Assembly (NCBI GenBank): GCA_961205875.1
Contig: OY540815.1
Span: forward strand, 9,238,001-9,302,000
DNA: 64,000 nucleotides
Direction of reading: 5' to 3'
Origin: Sialis fuliginosa
Lineage: Eukaryota > Arthropoda > Insecta > Megaloptera > Sialidae
Shown here: positions 1-10,759 of the stretch, piece by piece
Layout: each line of letters starts with the position of its first letter
Position numbering within the stretch: the stretch's first letter is position 1
Made by a program: the position numbers and the translations under genes
The notes under the pieces: model-generated
Database searches by the model: none
What the model saw: the letters and a program-made list of their open reading frames with translations, nothing else
Told to the model about the DNA's origin: nothing

Positions 1-50
1 TACATCTTTGCAGTTAATAATAAGACCTTTAGTATAACATTACAATCATA

Positions 51-434
51 CAGTGTATTCCAAGTTGATTATAGGAAATTTAACATGGGGGCAATTAGAA
101 GTGTTGTAGTAACCTTTGGTCAAATTTAACGATGTGTGATTGGTGCATTTTGAAATGCCGCCACAAAATTTAATAAAACTGCAATTAGTATTTTGTTTTC
201 AAATTTATATCTGCCAAAAAATATTATTATAATTTTATCTAGGATGCTTAAATTAATGAAATTAAAATTGAGAACAAAATACTATTGATTAATTTAAAAT
301 TTATCAGTTAGTTTCGAGGCGGCATTTCAAAATGCACCAATCACACATCGTTAAATTTGACCAAAGGTTACTATAACATTTCTAATTGTCTCCATGTTAA
401 ATTTCCTATGTCTTAATCAACTTGGAATACACTG
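51..434 (+). mobile_element. Tc1/mariner-type MITE, family A copy 1
   Basis: Both ends read CAGTGTATTCCAAGTTGATT inward, and arms of roughly 120 bases are near-perfect inverted repeats of each other (CGATGTGTGATTGGTGCATT recurs on both strands). TA dinucleotides flank both ends (49-50 and 435-436), and the element starts with CAGT, as in the IS630/Tc1/mariner superfamily. There is no coding capacity, so it must have been moved by a transposase supplied elsewhere. Two relatives lie at 52,514 (opposite orientation) and 61,380 (same orientation). Superfamily placement is inferred from the TA site and termini only. Confidence 0.85.
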
Positions 435-439
435 TATAA

Positions 440-1060
440 TATATAATTGTTTTTATAATAAAATAAGTCACACATATAATATTAAAATGTCTAGGTGCAT
501 ATTGCTAATAAAGAAACCTATATTCCTATTAATTTTTTCGATATACCGGATCTGTATAAAACAGAATGAAGCCTTTTAAATGGATCTAATTCAAACAAAC
601 AAAAAAATATTAGGGGACACTTTTTCAGTATGTAAATAGATTTTTTCAAGATGTGAGTCACACAGAGAGAACTATGCTAATACATCAATGGTTTTTTTAA
701 ATGAGTTTTATTGTTGAAAGGTGTGCTTGCAACGTATCAGGTATATTTCTCAATTTATTTAAATGATTCATATGTGGCCCCCCATTTTTTTTTATTGCAT
801 TGAAAACGGTTAAATTGTAAACTGAAATTAATATATGACAGTTTTGTAAACAATGTTATATTCATATGTATGAACGGTTGGAATAATTTAGACAGACATT
901 GATGACGATATTAATAAAGTTAATAGATTTTTTTATTGTCATTTTTTTATTGCAAATTATATATCTACATATAAAAAATCATTAAAAGATTCGATAGTTT
1001 TTTTTTTAATTATTATTTTTCGGTCAATTCATAAAAGATACAAAAAAATAATAAGACATA
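440..1060. other. AT-rich tract, nothing recognised
   Basis: Poly-T/poly-A rich sequence with only short chance ORFs and no repeat boundary that I can place. Confidence 0.6.
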
Positions 1061-1700
1061 AATTATAGAGAATAACGTTCACTACAACTTTTATTATAAA
1101 TATTTTTTCTGTTGTGAACCATTTAAAAAAATTTAAAAATAAGATTATTTCCTTACACATTTTTTTTTTTGAAATATTATTACAACAAAAAATGTAGATA
1201 ATAATATTCTCTATAACTAGTATGTAACATTTTTTTCTAGTACTTACCGTTTAAAAAATAATTCGAAAAATTAAAGAAAATCAATTATTTCCTAAAAAAA
1301 ACTTTTGGGAGGAAAAATGAACACAATTTAATTATAGATAAGAGCATTTTCTATAACATTAACCTAAAACATTTTTCTACTGCGCACCATTTCAAAAATA
1401 ATTCGAAAAATTCAAAAATTGACATCAGTAATCATTCGTTTTCGGTTTAGTGATGGTTTTCAAAAATATGAGGTACCTACAGCAACACCTACAGTATACA
1501 AGTTTAAGTTTAAAATGTCATGTTTGTAAGTCTCACCGTTTTGGATGTAGAACGTTCACAGGCATACAAACATACAGACGTCATTGAGATAATGGTCGTA
1601 CGTGAATCAGGGACCCATAATACGTGTAATCCCGTTAAAATCTAAATACTTTATTATACAATACATTTCATATATGTATAAAAAAGTAAAAATATATAAT
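1060..1700 (+). repeat. Dispersed repeat family E, copy 1, with three internal diverged units
   Basis: Three diverged units of about 130 bases follow one another, each containing a form of 'ataataattctctataac' and 'aataattcgaaaaatt' (clearest at 1,250 and 1,393). A unique tail with 'cataca..catacagac' and 'atttcatatatgtataaaaa' follows. The last unit and the tail match 43,850-44,205 in the same order, so this is one dispersed family. The wording of the tail resembles other lepidopteran retro-type repeats; class not determined. Confidence 0.6.
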
Positions 1701-2740
1701 TCAACCAAGAATTGTCCTAAATTATGTATGTTATCTCTTTCTTTCTCTGAAAGTTGTAATTTATGACGAAACGTTGGTCAAAGATATTACACCGAGAAGC
1801 CAAATAATAAAAAAAGGAAACTATTTTTCACTTTGCACCATATGTCATTCAAGTTAAGCAAGTTTTTTTAAAAATAATTACTCAAGAATTTTGCTGCAAA
1901 TTGTACAATGCACCTACCTATATATGCTTTTACTGACCACTCTGTATACATAACTTCAAATTAAATAAAGGTATGCCTTAAAATTGAACTGAAATCAAAA
2001 AAACGTCCTCTACTCTTTATTTTTCCAGTGGTGGCGCCCAATCTTATGACATTACATTTATGTTTAATTTTATTATTTATTATTTTTAAATTCTAGAAAA
2101 GTAAATATAAATTATAATAATTATCTTTAAAATGTCAATATAAATGTCAAGCAGATAACATGAAAGATATAAAATATTAATCTTACTGCATGCATAAAAC
2201 ATTATAATTACATACATTGTATATAAATAGCATAATATCAGTTTACACTAGCAGCGGGAGCATCTATAATCTGCATCTGGCGGACTTTTTCTGCAATAGT
2301 TTCATTTGCGCACGGAAAAAAATAATTTGCGAAAATTACGCGTGATTTTTAAAAGAAGCAAAATAATCAGGGAAAACTATCATATAGCCCTGTAATTTCA
2401 TGAAATAATCAATATAAATTGATGGGTAAACTGCAAAACTTACAGCCTAAAATTATATTATTACAGTTTCAGAGAGTTAAATATTCATTAAAGTGACAAA
2501 AAAAATAGTTAACAAAAAATACTGAATTATTATTGAAAATATCCTATGATCCACAATTAAAAATTACGGGGCAAACTATAAAAAAATTACTGGGGTCATA
2601 TCCAAGACCGGTACCAGTACCTTACTGTTAGTTTCATATAATTTAAATGGACATAAAAAAGTGTCCCCATTTTAATCAATATGAACAAGTAAATAAATAT
2701 AAAAGTATCATTAGTGTTAATTTACTTAAATTATAGTCCA
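1700..2740. other. AT-rich tract with a possible family C terminus
   Basis: Mostly featureless. At 2,608-2,625 the string 'accggtaccagtacc' resembles the right end of the 570-bp family C element (GACTGGTTTCAGTACC at 21,804), so a relic terminus may be present. The matching left end was not found. Confidence 0.35.
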
Positions 2741-2744
2741 TCCG

Positions 2745-2835
2745 CACGAAGCTCGCACGGATGTTGCCATTGAGAAGGTGTTGGGGGCACCGCAGACCTG
2801 GTCAGCCGTCGGAAGCCCCCCAACTCATATCCGCA
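2745..2835. other. GC-rich island with an 8-bp hairpin
   Basis: An abrupt GC-rich block in AT-rich surroundings. GTTGGGGG and CCCCCAAC form a perfect 8-bp stem around a loop holding 'gcagacctggtcagccgtcg'. The plus strand is open in one frame (reading DVAIEKVLGAPQTWSAVG), but there is no start, and the frame soon runs into AT-rich sequence. It could be the end of a retroelement, a structured RNA or a small exon; not recognised. Confidence 0.4.
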
Positions 2836-3009
2836 TGCAGACAATTGATATACATACTTAAACAATATGTGTACATGCAGCTTATTATTATATAATACAT
2901 TTTACACAGATGAATGCGTCATGGCAGTAATTTAGAACCTAAAGCGGTTGGCTTAGTTAAATATTCAACAATTCATAAGTTAATTCGCTACTGAGTCAAC
3001 CGCGTCAAT

Positions 3010-3064
3010 TATCAGATGAGTTACTTTGTTATAAATACTACTTCCAGTCGAATTGGGAGTAATA
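3010..3064 (+). repeat. Left member of a ~52-bp imperfect direct repeat
   Basis: Contains 'gagttactttgttataaata' then 'cttccagtcgaattgggagt'. It matches 3,555-3,608 with a few substitutions. The pair brackets the LINE fragment between them, as a long target-site duplication would. Confidence 0.7.
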
Positions 3065-3261
3065 CAATAATAATAATAAAAGATCTTCTCACCATAAGGT
3101 GATTAGGTCTTTTCAGTTTATTTACTGCTATATTAATTTTACAGGCGATCCCTTAACCCGCCTTTATCAGTTATGTTATTAATGTACAGGATATTTGATT
3201 TGACATATTTTTATACTGTATTTAATATTCTTATTTATTTTATTTTAACCTTATTAATATC

Positions 3262-3500
3262 ATATTTATAGTTCATCAATGTAGAAGGTTATAAGGTGTT
3301 CTTCGAGCTCTTCTATTAGATATGGATCTATTATTTCATGGATCCTTGGAGCCCAGTGTCCTATTTGTTTTCTTAGCTCTTCCTTTTGTTCTGTAAAAAT
3401 CAAAACATTATTCTATGAACTGGAGAATCAATCACTTCACATGCATCGCAGTTTGGTGATTGTCTCTTACCAATTCGATGTAGATGCTGTCCATGTCAAT
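3262..3500 (-). pseudogene. Non-LTR retrotransposon ORF2 C-terminal fragment
   Basis: On the minus strand, 3,490-3,398 reads QHLHRIGKRQSPNCDACEVI followed by DSPVHRIMF and a stop. This is the Cys/His knuckle that closes the reverse transcriptase/RNase H polyprotein of I-, Jockey- and R1-like LINEs (C-x2-C-x7-H). After a +1 shift the frame continues as EQKEELRKQIGHWAPRIHEI and so on, ending in the genuine-looking stop at about 3,268. Downstream on the minus strand a short 3' untranslated part ends in a (TTA)n run near 3,070. The 5' part of the element is missing, as expected for incomplete reverse transcription. Frameshifts and stops make it dead. LINE identity is fairly secure; the clade is not. 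Confidence 0.65.
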
Positions 3501-3554
3501 ATTTCCGTAAATTTCTTTTCGTATTTTGGAATTACAAATTCATAAACATCAGCT

Positions 3555-3608
3555 TTTAGATAAGTTACTTTGTTATAATGCTTCTTCCAGTAGAATTGGG
3601 AGTAATAA
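3555..3608 (+). repeat. Right member of the ~52-bp direct repeat
   Basis: Partner of 3,010-3,064 ('agttactttgttataatgct', 'cttccagtagaattgggagt'). The two copies differ at several positions, so the insertion or duplication is old. Confidence 0.7.
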
Positions 3609-3609
3609 C

Positions 3610-4740
3610 GGAGAAGGAGGTGATATTGACCTTTAATGTACGATATCGGTTAAAAAAAGGGGGATAAAATTTTCTTCGCTTAGGACCCCGCGGTAAAGGG
3701 GGGAGGGCTCAAACAGATGGGTAGTTAACCTTTTCGGGTGTTGAAGAGAAAAAAAGTTGCGTACTCCTCTTATAAATGGGCATTATTGTAAACAAACATT
3801 GCGTAATTTTTCCTTTTTTTCTTAAATATTTTATTGTTTCTGTGCTTTACGATTGCAACTTTGTAACTTTAGTACGTGAAATTCCGCTATTTTTGTCAAC
3901 TCGATAGCTATTACTCTAAATCAATTTTCGGTGTGTTAGCTAGACATTTCGAGAAATTGTAAAAAGGTAATGAAAAATATTTATCATTTCCATTGTTTAT
4001 TTTACAGGTTTGCGAAAAATAACAACATAAAATATTCACTTTTTTAATTCTTTTCAATTATAAATTTTGTACGTATCAATTATAGAAGACAAAATCATTT
4101 ACAAAAATGTATTCTGCCTAGGTATCGATTTTAGTGGGTTTCATTTATTCTAATTTTTTTCTATTTTAGATAAAAAATCTATATAATTTGACTGATCTGT
4201 AAGATAAAATAAATAAAAATAACAAATGTACATTGTTTTGTCTAGAAATATCCTTGTTTAGCCAATATACTAATTTTATTTGTTACTTTTTGAGCACAAG
4301 CTAGGGGGGAGGGGGCAAGCGCCCCTCCCTGCCCCCTGGGTACGTCCATGAGTAGATATTTAATTAGATATTATTTGTTCAATTTCGATCATTTTATATT
4401 TTAATCTATGAGTAAGATTTTGATATTCAGTTGTCTGTATGTGCTGATTTTTTTGTAAGAAACATTCTTTAGGTTTAATAAGAAGGTAATTGGTTTTGTC
4501 TGGACATCAGAGAGTAGGTGCTACGCTACAAATCAACGGCATTCTTTTGAACTACTGTTTTTGCAAGATAGTTTAAATATTTACGCAACCTTTTGATAAC
4601 TATCTTCAATGTTTTCTGTGAACTCAATTTCTGTTTGTATTTTTTAAATAAATTCTATTCTATTGAAAAATTGCAACTGATTGATTCGTTGAATTAAATT
4701 AATTAACAAGCATTTTAAATGATATAATTTCAAAGTAAAG
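3610..4740. other. AT-rich tract with two GC-rich patches
   Basis: Patches at 3,665-3,725 ('gaccccgcggtaaagggggg') and 4,293-4,350 (a G-run and C-run hairpin ending 'gggtacgtccatgag') look like termini of unidentified DNA elements. No partner termini were found. The rest is featureless. Confidence 0.4.
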
Positions 4741-4990
4741 CCTCGATTTAATGAACTTCGGACATATCTATTATAGAGTATTTATTTTAAGTTCCCTTAC
4801 ACCCCCTTTCACTCTCGTAGAGGTTGAATTTCAAAAAATCCTTTCTTAGTGGGTGCTTACATCATAAAAGGAAAACAATCCTGAAATTTCATGTTTCTAG
4901 GTCCAGGGATTTCGGCTCGGCAATGATCATGTCAGGATATGTTATTATATGTATATTGTATATATAGATTACCTACACATACGGATTTAA
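4740..4990 (+). repeat. Lepidopteran-type dispersed retro-repeat tail
   Basis: The stretch 'gaggttgaatttcaaaaaat' 'cctttcttagtgggtgctta' 'catcataa' and later 'ctgaaatttcatgtttctag' is the wording of a very common moth and butterfly dispersed repeat. It is non-coding. Assignment is from memory of the family. Confidence 0.5.
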
Positions 4991-5430
4991 TGAATACAAA
5001 AATAAAATAAAAACATGCAAACGATGTTTCTCACTGAGCATTCATACCAATCAGATAAAAACAAATGCTAAACAATAACAAAACAACATCAAAACCAATC
5101 ATCTCAACAAAAACAAAACTGAGTTATGTAATTCACTTTGTTGTCAGACACAAAACTCTGAAGCCAATCTATTCACGCAATGATAAGCCATAAAAAGGGC
5201 ACAAAAGGGCGACCCCGCAACACTGGACAATGCTGTACGACGATACCAATCGCGCAAATTGTTAGGGGTGGGTTCGAGATAAGCTGGCCGTTGTTTGCGC
5301 GGGCACATCGAGATACTTTACCTCTTTTTATAAGCGCTACCACATGCCAGGAGCAGTTTCAGGCACAATTTCAAGTAGTGGGGTTCTTAATTAATTCATT
5401 TAACCCAATTAGAGATATTTTATTCTATAC
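4990..5430. other. Chance-ORF tract, no gene recognised
   Basis: Between 5,180 and 5,430 the sequence is less AT-rich, and a 118-codon frame starts at 5,180. Its protein shows no recognisable motif and its 3' third runs straight through the repeat at 5,430-5,640, so it is not called as a gene. Confidence 0.45.
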
Positions 5431-5640
5431 TAGCGCATTGGACCCGATGTTACCCGGGGATATTAATTCAGTTAAATATAAACTAATCATGCCCACTCGA
5501 CATGCCCACCGAATCGTTTTTTTTCCGACTTCATGAAATTTACACAAAATATACAAATATCATATACTTTACCTATCCAATAGTGAAAACCGGAACAGAA
5601 TCCGTTCAGTAGTTATTGAGAAAATCGTGTAAAATTATAT
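5430..5640 (-). repeat. Lepidopteran-type retro-repeat, copy 1
   Basis: Contains 'attggacccgatgttacccg', 'ccgacttcatgaaatttaca' and 'cagtagttattgagaaaatc'. The reverse complement of the same words appears at 25,776-26,240 (ending 'gtaacaccgggtccaatgtg'), so the two are opposite-orientation copies of one family. Confidence 0.65.
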
Positions 5641-6920
5641 TTTCAAACTCTCAGGAAACACCAGATCCCGTCTTAGAATTTGTATGAAAATCAAATATAA
5701 ATAAATATATAGGTTAACAAGAATCATAATAATTAACTTCGATATTTTACCTTTCTTGGAAGTGAAATGCTTTTCTTTATATTTCAATTTTCAATCAATA
5801 TATATCAAAATATTTAATTGTTAGCGTGTGTCAAAAATCATCTATTTGTTGACAAAATATTTGAAAAAGGCGTGATCATAGTGACCTAAATTAATAAAAC
5901 ACGGAAACCGTAAATTATAGAATTATGTATTCCATGTTTTTATGACAAATGACAGTTGTATACTGTGACATCATGAAAACAAAACACGACATGATAAAGA
6001 TTTATTATTACATATTAATAGCCACGATAGTGCACAGAAAAATTATCTAACTATTGATAAAACCGCATTGAAATCGGTTCAGTAATTTCCGAGTCTATAA
6101 GTCTCATACAAACAAATGGAATTGTTTTTATTTTTATTTTTCTTATTATTTTTATATTTTTGAGTAACAGCATGTACTACTGGTTAAAAAATCGCAATGG
6201 TATTATACCATATGAAGAATGTTTTTCGTTTATTTTTTGTTGTTAAAAATAAAAATATATATAATTTTTAATTTTCCAATTATACCTACACATTGAAAAA
6301 GTTTTTGTTCATAAATGTTTTGTTTAGTATTAATACTAATAAAATAATAAAAGACCATAATATATAAGTATGTAACAGTTCTTTAAGATACAATATAATA
6401 TAAAATTTATTAATGGAACTTATGATTATCTATACATAATAAATATTTTATGTTGGGCGGAGTGTAAACCCACGACGACCAAAATAAATGACTTGCTAAA
6501 CAGAGGTGATTATTTCTAATAAGAATTCAACATTATAACTTTAAAATGTTGTCAATTAAAAGTTGAGAACGAAACACGAAACTTTTGGAATTTGATTGTG
6601 CCAATTTTATTTTTTTATTAACACCCAATTTAATTTTAATATTTAAAAAGTTAAAAATAATATATTGATTTTTTGCATTGTATTGGTTGTTCGAAAGGGA
6701 TTTTTTAAATTGGCATGAAACTCGTATAAATGTGTCGTCTATAATCTGAGGTTATTTAATTAAATTGTTCCAACTCATTGGTAGTTGGGATATGTTGTTC
6801 CATCTACCCTATTCACCTGACTTTATGAGCCCTCAGATTATCATTTATTTCGCTCCCTACAGTATTCGATTAAAGGCAAGAATTACAACTCTTTGGGATA
6901 TTGCAAAAACCACTTTTTAA
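5640..6920. other. AT-rich tract with a retro-repeat tail scrap
   Basis: The segment 6,064-6,120 ('gaaatcggttcagtaatttc') is a short scrap of the common lepidopteran repeat tail also seen near 13,370, 51,180 and 62,730. Nothing else recognised. Confidence 0.4.
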
Positions 6921-6921
6921 A

Positions 6922-7405
6922 TAGAGATGTACCAGAACTGGAATTTTCAATTCCAACTGGAACCGGAATTCACAAAAAAATTGGCCTTAACCGTAACTTA
7001 AAAAAATTATAAATAATTAAATAATATATGCATAATTATCTTAAATTAATATAACATTATTTTATATGGTATTTCTTAAATAGTAGAGTTGTATTATAAA
7101 AAATAATTTTTTTTTACATATATTACAAGCATCGTAAAATCGATTGTTTTAAATTGTTTGTATATCATATGTTCTTTTCGATCGAATTAAATTACATTTA
7201 CATATTTATGCCGAACAAAATGTAAAAAAAACTAAATTTGTGTTTTGAAATGATTGTTTCTATTAAAATTTTGGTTAATAGAATGTTGTTATATCATAAT
7301 TATTATATTATGTGTTATGATTTTTTAAACAAAAATAACCGGAATAAAAACGTCAATTCAAGCCGGAATTTTGGCCGCACCGGAATTCCAGTATACTCCT
7401 AATTT
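6922..7405. mobile_element. Possible degenerate DNA element bounded by CCGGAATT-rich arms
   Basis: Both ends are rich in 'ccggaatt'/'ggaattccagt' words in inverted sense ('gagatgtaccagaactggaa' at the left; 'ggaattccagtatactcct' at the right), with an AT-rich centre. This resembles non-autonomous hAT-like elements, but no target duplication could be read. Weak call. Confidence 0.3.
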
Positions 7406-8014
7406 TAAACGAAAAGACCAGAATCTTTTGGCTGGATGTTATTATATTTAAAAAATGACAGAAGGCTATTAAACAATCCATATTTTACACAAGTAACATT
7501 GCTTATGTTAATAATTTATTTTTTTATTTTATAAAAATAATTTATAAGTCAAGACTCAAATTTTTCCAAAATTATTGTTGATTCTGTATAAAATTATTTA
7601 AACTTCAAGAAGTTTATGGTAGATTTTGTATACATTGTATTCGTGCACTTATTATTAGATTAAAAATCCTGTACATGTTATGTATCTACGTTCACAGCCA
7701 TAATGAAATTCCGGATTGATTTTTGAACATTCCACATAACAAAGATCACAACGGTAGCTTGGATAAATTGATCACGTTTTGTGTGAGTGAATCTATATTT
7801 CAGAACAAACTAATGACATTGCATCAGTGGTAACAAAAAGGTTATATATAGGGTAAACGAACGTGCTTCTGATGCAAATAATTTAAGAAACCTCTTTTTT
7901 TAGTAACTTCAAAAATTTATTAAAAATATTAATTAACGTAAACCTATCGGTCTACCATCGGATTGTTATTACCGGGTATATTTGCTATAATTAAGCCTAG
8001 TTTCACAGAGTAGT
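7405..8014. other. AT-rich tract, nothing recognised
   Basis: No repeat partner, ORF or structure worth naming. Confidence 0.5.
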
Positions 8015-8265
8015 CATGTGAGGTAGTTTGGTCTAAATACTGTATTTTTTATTTAGGTGTTAATTTTCTTCCCCATTAAAACGGACGCTTTTTTGTCGTA
8101 TAAACTCGAAGCTGGGGAGGGAGGGGGGATTTTTTGACTGTCTAAATGATATCTTGTGTTTCTTAACAGGAGAGGATCCGCTGAAAATACTGATGTGGAG
8201 GTCATGAATAAGAATACGTACTACATATAAAAGTTAGCTATAAAACATTTTGACTACCTCACATG
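8015..8265. mobile_element. Small inverted-repeat element (CATGTGAGGTAG ends)
   Basis: The left end CATGTGAGGTAG (8,015-8,026) and right end CTACCTCACATG (8,254-8,265) are perfect 12-bp inverted repeats. The interior has a GC-rich patch at 8,115-8,135. No target duplication is clear, so it may be a MITE or an internally deleted DNA element. Confidence 0.4.
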
Positions 8266-8387
8266 TAAGAGATGTAATGCAATGTCCACGTTATTGCAAA
8301 TCTATATCTAGTAGTACCTACCTACAACATCGGGTTACATAACAGACATGTCGGTGTGTGTACACGGAAACCGTGTCCGCGTAACTA

Positions 8388-8460
8388 GATTAGGAGAATG
8401 GCGGGTCACGAACCCGCGGTCCGATGATAGGCGCTTCTCTCAACCCACGGAACTAGGGAT
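8388..8460 (-). repeat. tRNA-derived SINE head
   Basis: Read on the minus strand, GCGGG-TTCGTGA-CCCGC (about 8,400-8,418) is a perfect 5-bp T-arm with a 7-nt loop matching the pol III B box. Upstream TGGGTTGAGAG sits where an A box would be. The acceptor arms do not pair, so this is not a functional tRNA gene. It is best explained as the tRNA-related head of a SINE. The body and tail (toward 8,290) were not delimited. Confidence 0.5.
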
Positions 8461-8557
8461 GGTAAAACGAATCAGGTTCTATATGGTGAAAATAATTAGA
8501 TGGTGATTTTATTAGTGTAAATTTATCAAAATAAAATAGCTTTTACGCCCGTTTAAA

Positions 8558-8713
8558 CTAAATGCTCTTTTAACTAACTGTCATATTATTAACAGAACCA
8601 TTTAATTAAATGGATTTTTTATTTTCTGCACTATATTTTTACAACGCGTATTATTTACATTTTTCATGAGAGCCTAAATATTGATACAAAATTTAGGTTA
8701 AAAGAGCATTTAG
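8558..8713 (+). mobile_element. MITE with CTAAATGCTCTTTTAAC ends, copy 1
   Basis: The left end CTAAATGCTCTTTTAAC and right end GTTAAAAGAGCATTTAG are perfect inverted repeats of 17 bp. The same element, with diverged ends, is at 29,191-29,376 in the same orientation. Both copies share interior words such as 'aactgtcatattattaacag' and 'tacatttttcat', and similar right flank ('aaattggttgataata'), so the duplicated unit may extend beyond the inverted repeat. Confidence 0.7.
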
Positions 8714-8759
8714 CGCTAAAGCAGCATTAAATTGGTTGATAATATCGGGCATTAGAGTT

Positions 8760-10384
8760 TTTGTCTGTTTATCTGTTTGTTTATTGCGACCAGACACGAA
8801 AACTTTTGAGCCGAATTTGAACCTAAGAAATTAATTTAGCTTATATGTTATGATAATTGATAATCTTAAAAAAATAATAATAAAAATGGAAAAAATCATT
8901 AAAGGTAGTTGTAATGTTGATATCATTAAACCAAAAATTTATATTGAAAAATTGAGTTAGACACATAGATACTAGAAAAATGAATAATTTCAAATAAAAT
9001 CTATAGGTAAAATGAAAAAGTTGATGATTGATTTTTGTCAGCTGGATGACAACATCATAGGTTGCAAATTAAAAAAATGTGGACTTAGTCATATTGACAA
9101 CCGAGTGAGTAAAAATTCATAAGAAAATAAATTAAATATCTAATTATTTATTTTCAATCTGAACAAGAAGGCTTGGATATCAAAAAAATATAACTATAGT
9201 GTTTTTTACAGGCCTAAACCACTGGATGTATCGAAACCATATGTTCATTTGGTGTTCCAATAAGTTTATAGATTTTTTGAAATGTGTATTTATGATCTGA
9301 TTTTCAAACAAATTATTTTTGAGCAGAACAACGTTTGCCGGGTTGGTTAAAACAATTACAAAATACGTGACAGGGGGTAAAATATTAATTTCCGTGTAAA
9401 GTCGGGATGGATCCGCTAGTCATATATAAAATACATTTAACTATAACTAGATTTTATAAATTTGTACATCGTTGCCACCCCTACAAATGACGATATATCG
9501 TAAATATACACATACAAGTATGGCTGCATGCGTATGTGTGTGTGTTTATACAAGTCGCATCTTCCATTGGATTGCTACATGTCGTGATTGTCTATCTATG
9601 AATACGCGACCCACACTTTTACCGTTCCTAGGTTTTTGTATTTAGCGACTCGCACACGATGTAATTCAATTGTGTGTTCTAACTAGAGGATGGGTTATAT
9701 GATAATAGTAATATCTGTATCATAATAGTGTAATTGTAGTAGAACGCTACAAGCATGAATAATAACATGTATAAAGAAAGAATGTTTAGCGTAACAAATA
9801 TTGAAAAAGCGGACATAAATTAAGAAGAAAAACTTGTATGTGTATTAATTTGGTCGTTATATCCCCAACATTCTTCATTTCTTTAACTAGCTAAATATTG
9901 TTCCTGATAGTAACTAAGGTGGGTGTCAGAATACAGTAGAACATCATTATTGTCTAAATCGCTAGTGTCCGATTATAATTATTATCCAACCCCTAACATT
10001 TATTGTATATGTATTGCTTGATTGCTTACCATCTTCTCCTGATTTTTTTTGTCGACCAATCATAGCACCTGCACCTGCGCGATCTACTCTTCATATAGAA
10101 GTGACAGTTTGTAATTTGCGTAATAACCCCACACAACAATAAAAACTGCTGTCAAAGCACATATGTCTATTTTTTATACGTATTATGCGCATTTAAACGC
10201 GCATATGTATTCGTATATACTCTATGCGCGTGAGGGGAAAAACTCGGAGTGGAAAAAAATACAAGGATGTTTGGTTGTCCCGATCGGTGGACAATAGTGA
10301 CGTTTTACTGTATCACCAAATCAAATACTATTTACACATGTGATTTGAAAGAATTTTTTTCTGGATTGATTTTTTATCTGTTTA
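8760..10384. other. AT-rich tract, simple repeats only
   Basis: Contains a T/G-rich simple patch near 8,760 ('tgtctgtttatctgtttgtt') and a short (TG)n at 9,535-9,545. No gene or repeat boundaries recognised. Confidence 0.5.
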
Positions 10385-10757
10385 TGGTCACGTTCATGAC
10401 TGACCAAAAACAGTAAACAACGAGCTTTGATTGGTTGATTTATGGAATTTATGGTGGATTGTACCAGAAATTTAAAGAATGTCATTTTTTAAGCGTGTAA
10501 GGAAGTGAGACAGAAGTAACCATAAAGAGATAGAAACTAGTGTTCTGATAGAAACGCTCAACATGAAGTGAACATAAAAGTTCTTTGGTTAGCCTGGTTA
10601 CTAGTTTCTATCTCTTTCTAGTTACTTCTTTCTCACTTCCTTACACGCTTAAAAAATGACATTCTTTAAATTTCTGGTACATTCTATCAGAAATTCCATG
10701 AATCAACCAATCAAAGCTCGTTGTTCACTGTTTTTGGTCAGTCGTGAAAATTTTGTG
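10385..10757. mobile_element. Long-inverted-repeat (fold-back) element
   Basis: The left arm 10,385-10,541 and right arm 10,600-10,757 are inverted repeats about 157 bases long with few differences ('gaccaaaaacagtaaacaac' against 'gaccaaaaacagtgaacaac' on the other strand), around a 58-base spacer. It could fold into one long hairpin. The termini are blurred and no target duplication is visible. The 75-codon frame starting at 10,656 lies inside the arm and is not a gene. Confidence 0.8.
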
Positions 10758-10759
10758 AC

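Noticed and set aside
5180-5536. 118-codon plus-strand frame
   Set aside because: No motif, and its 3' part is a dispersed repeat that also occurs at 25,776-26,240 in reverse.
8391-8457. Functional tRNA gene
   Set aside because: Perfect T-arm but no acceptor stem, a poor A box and no credible anticodon arm.
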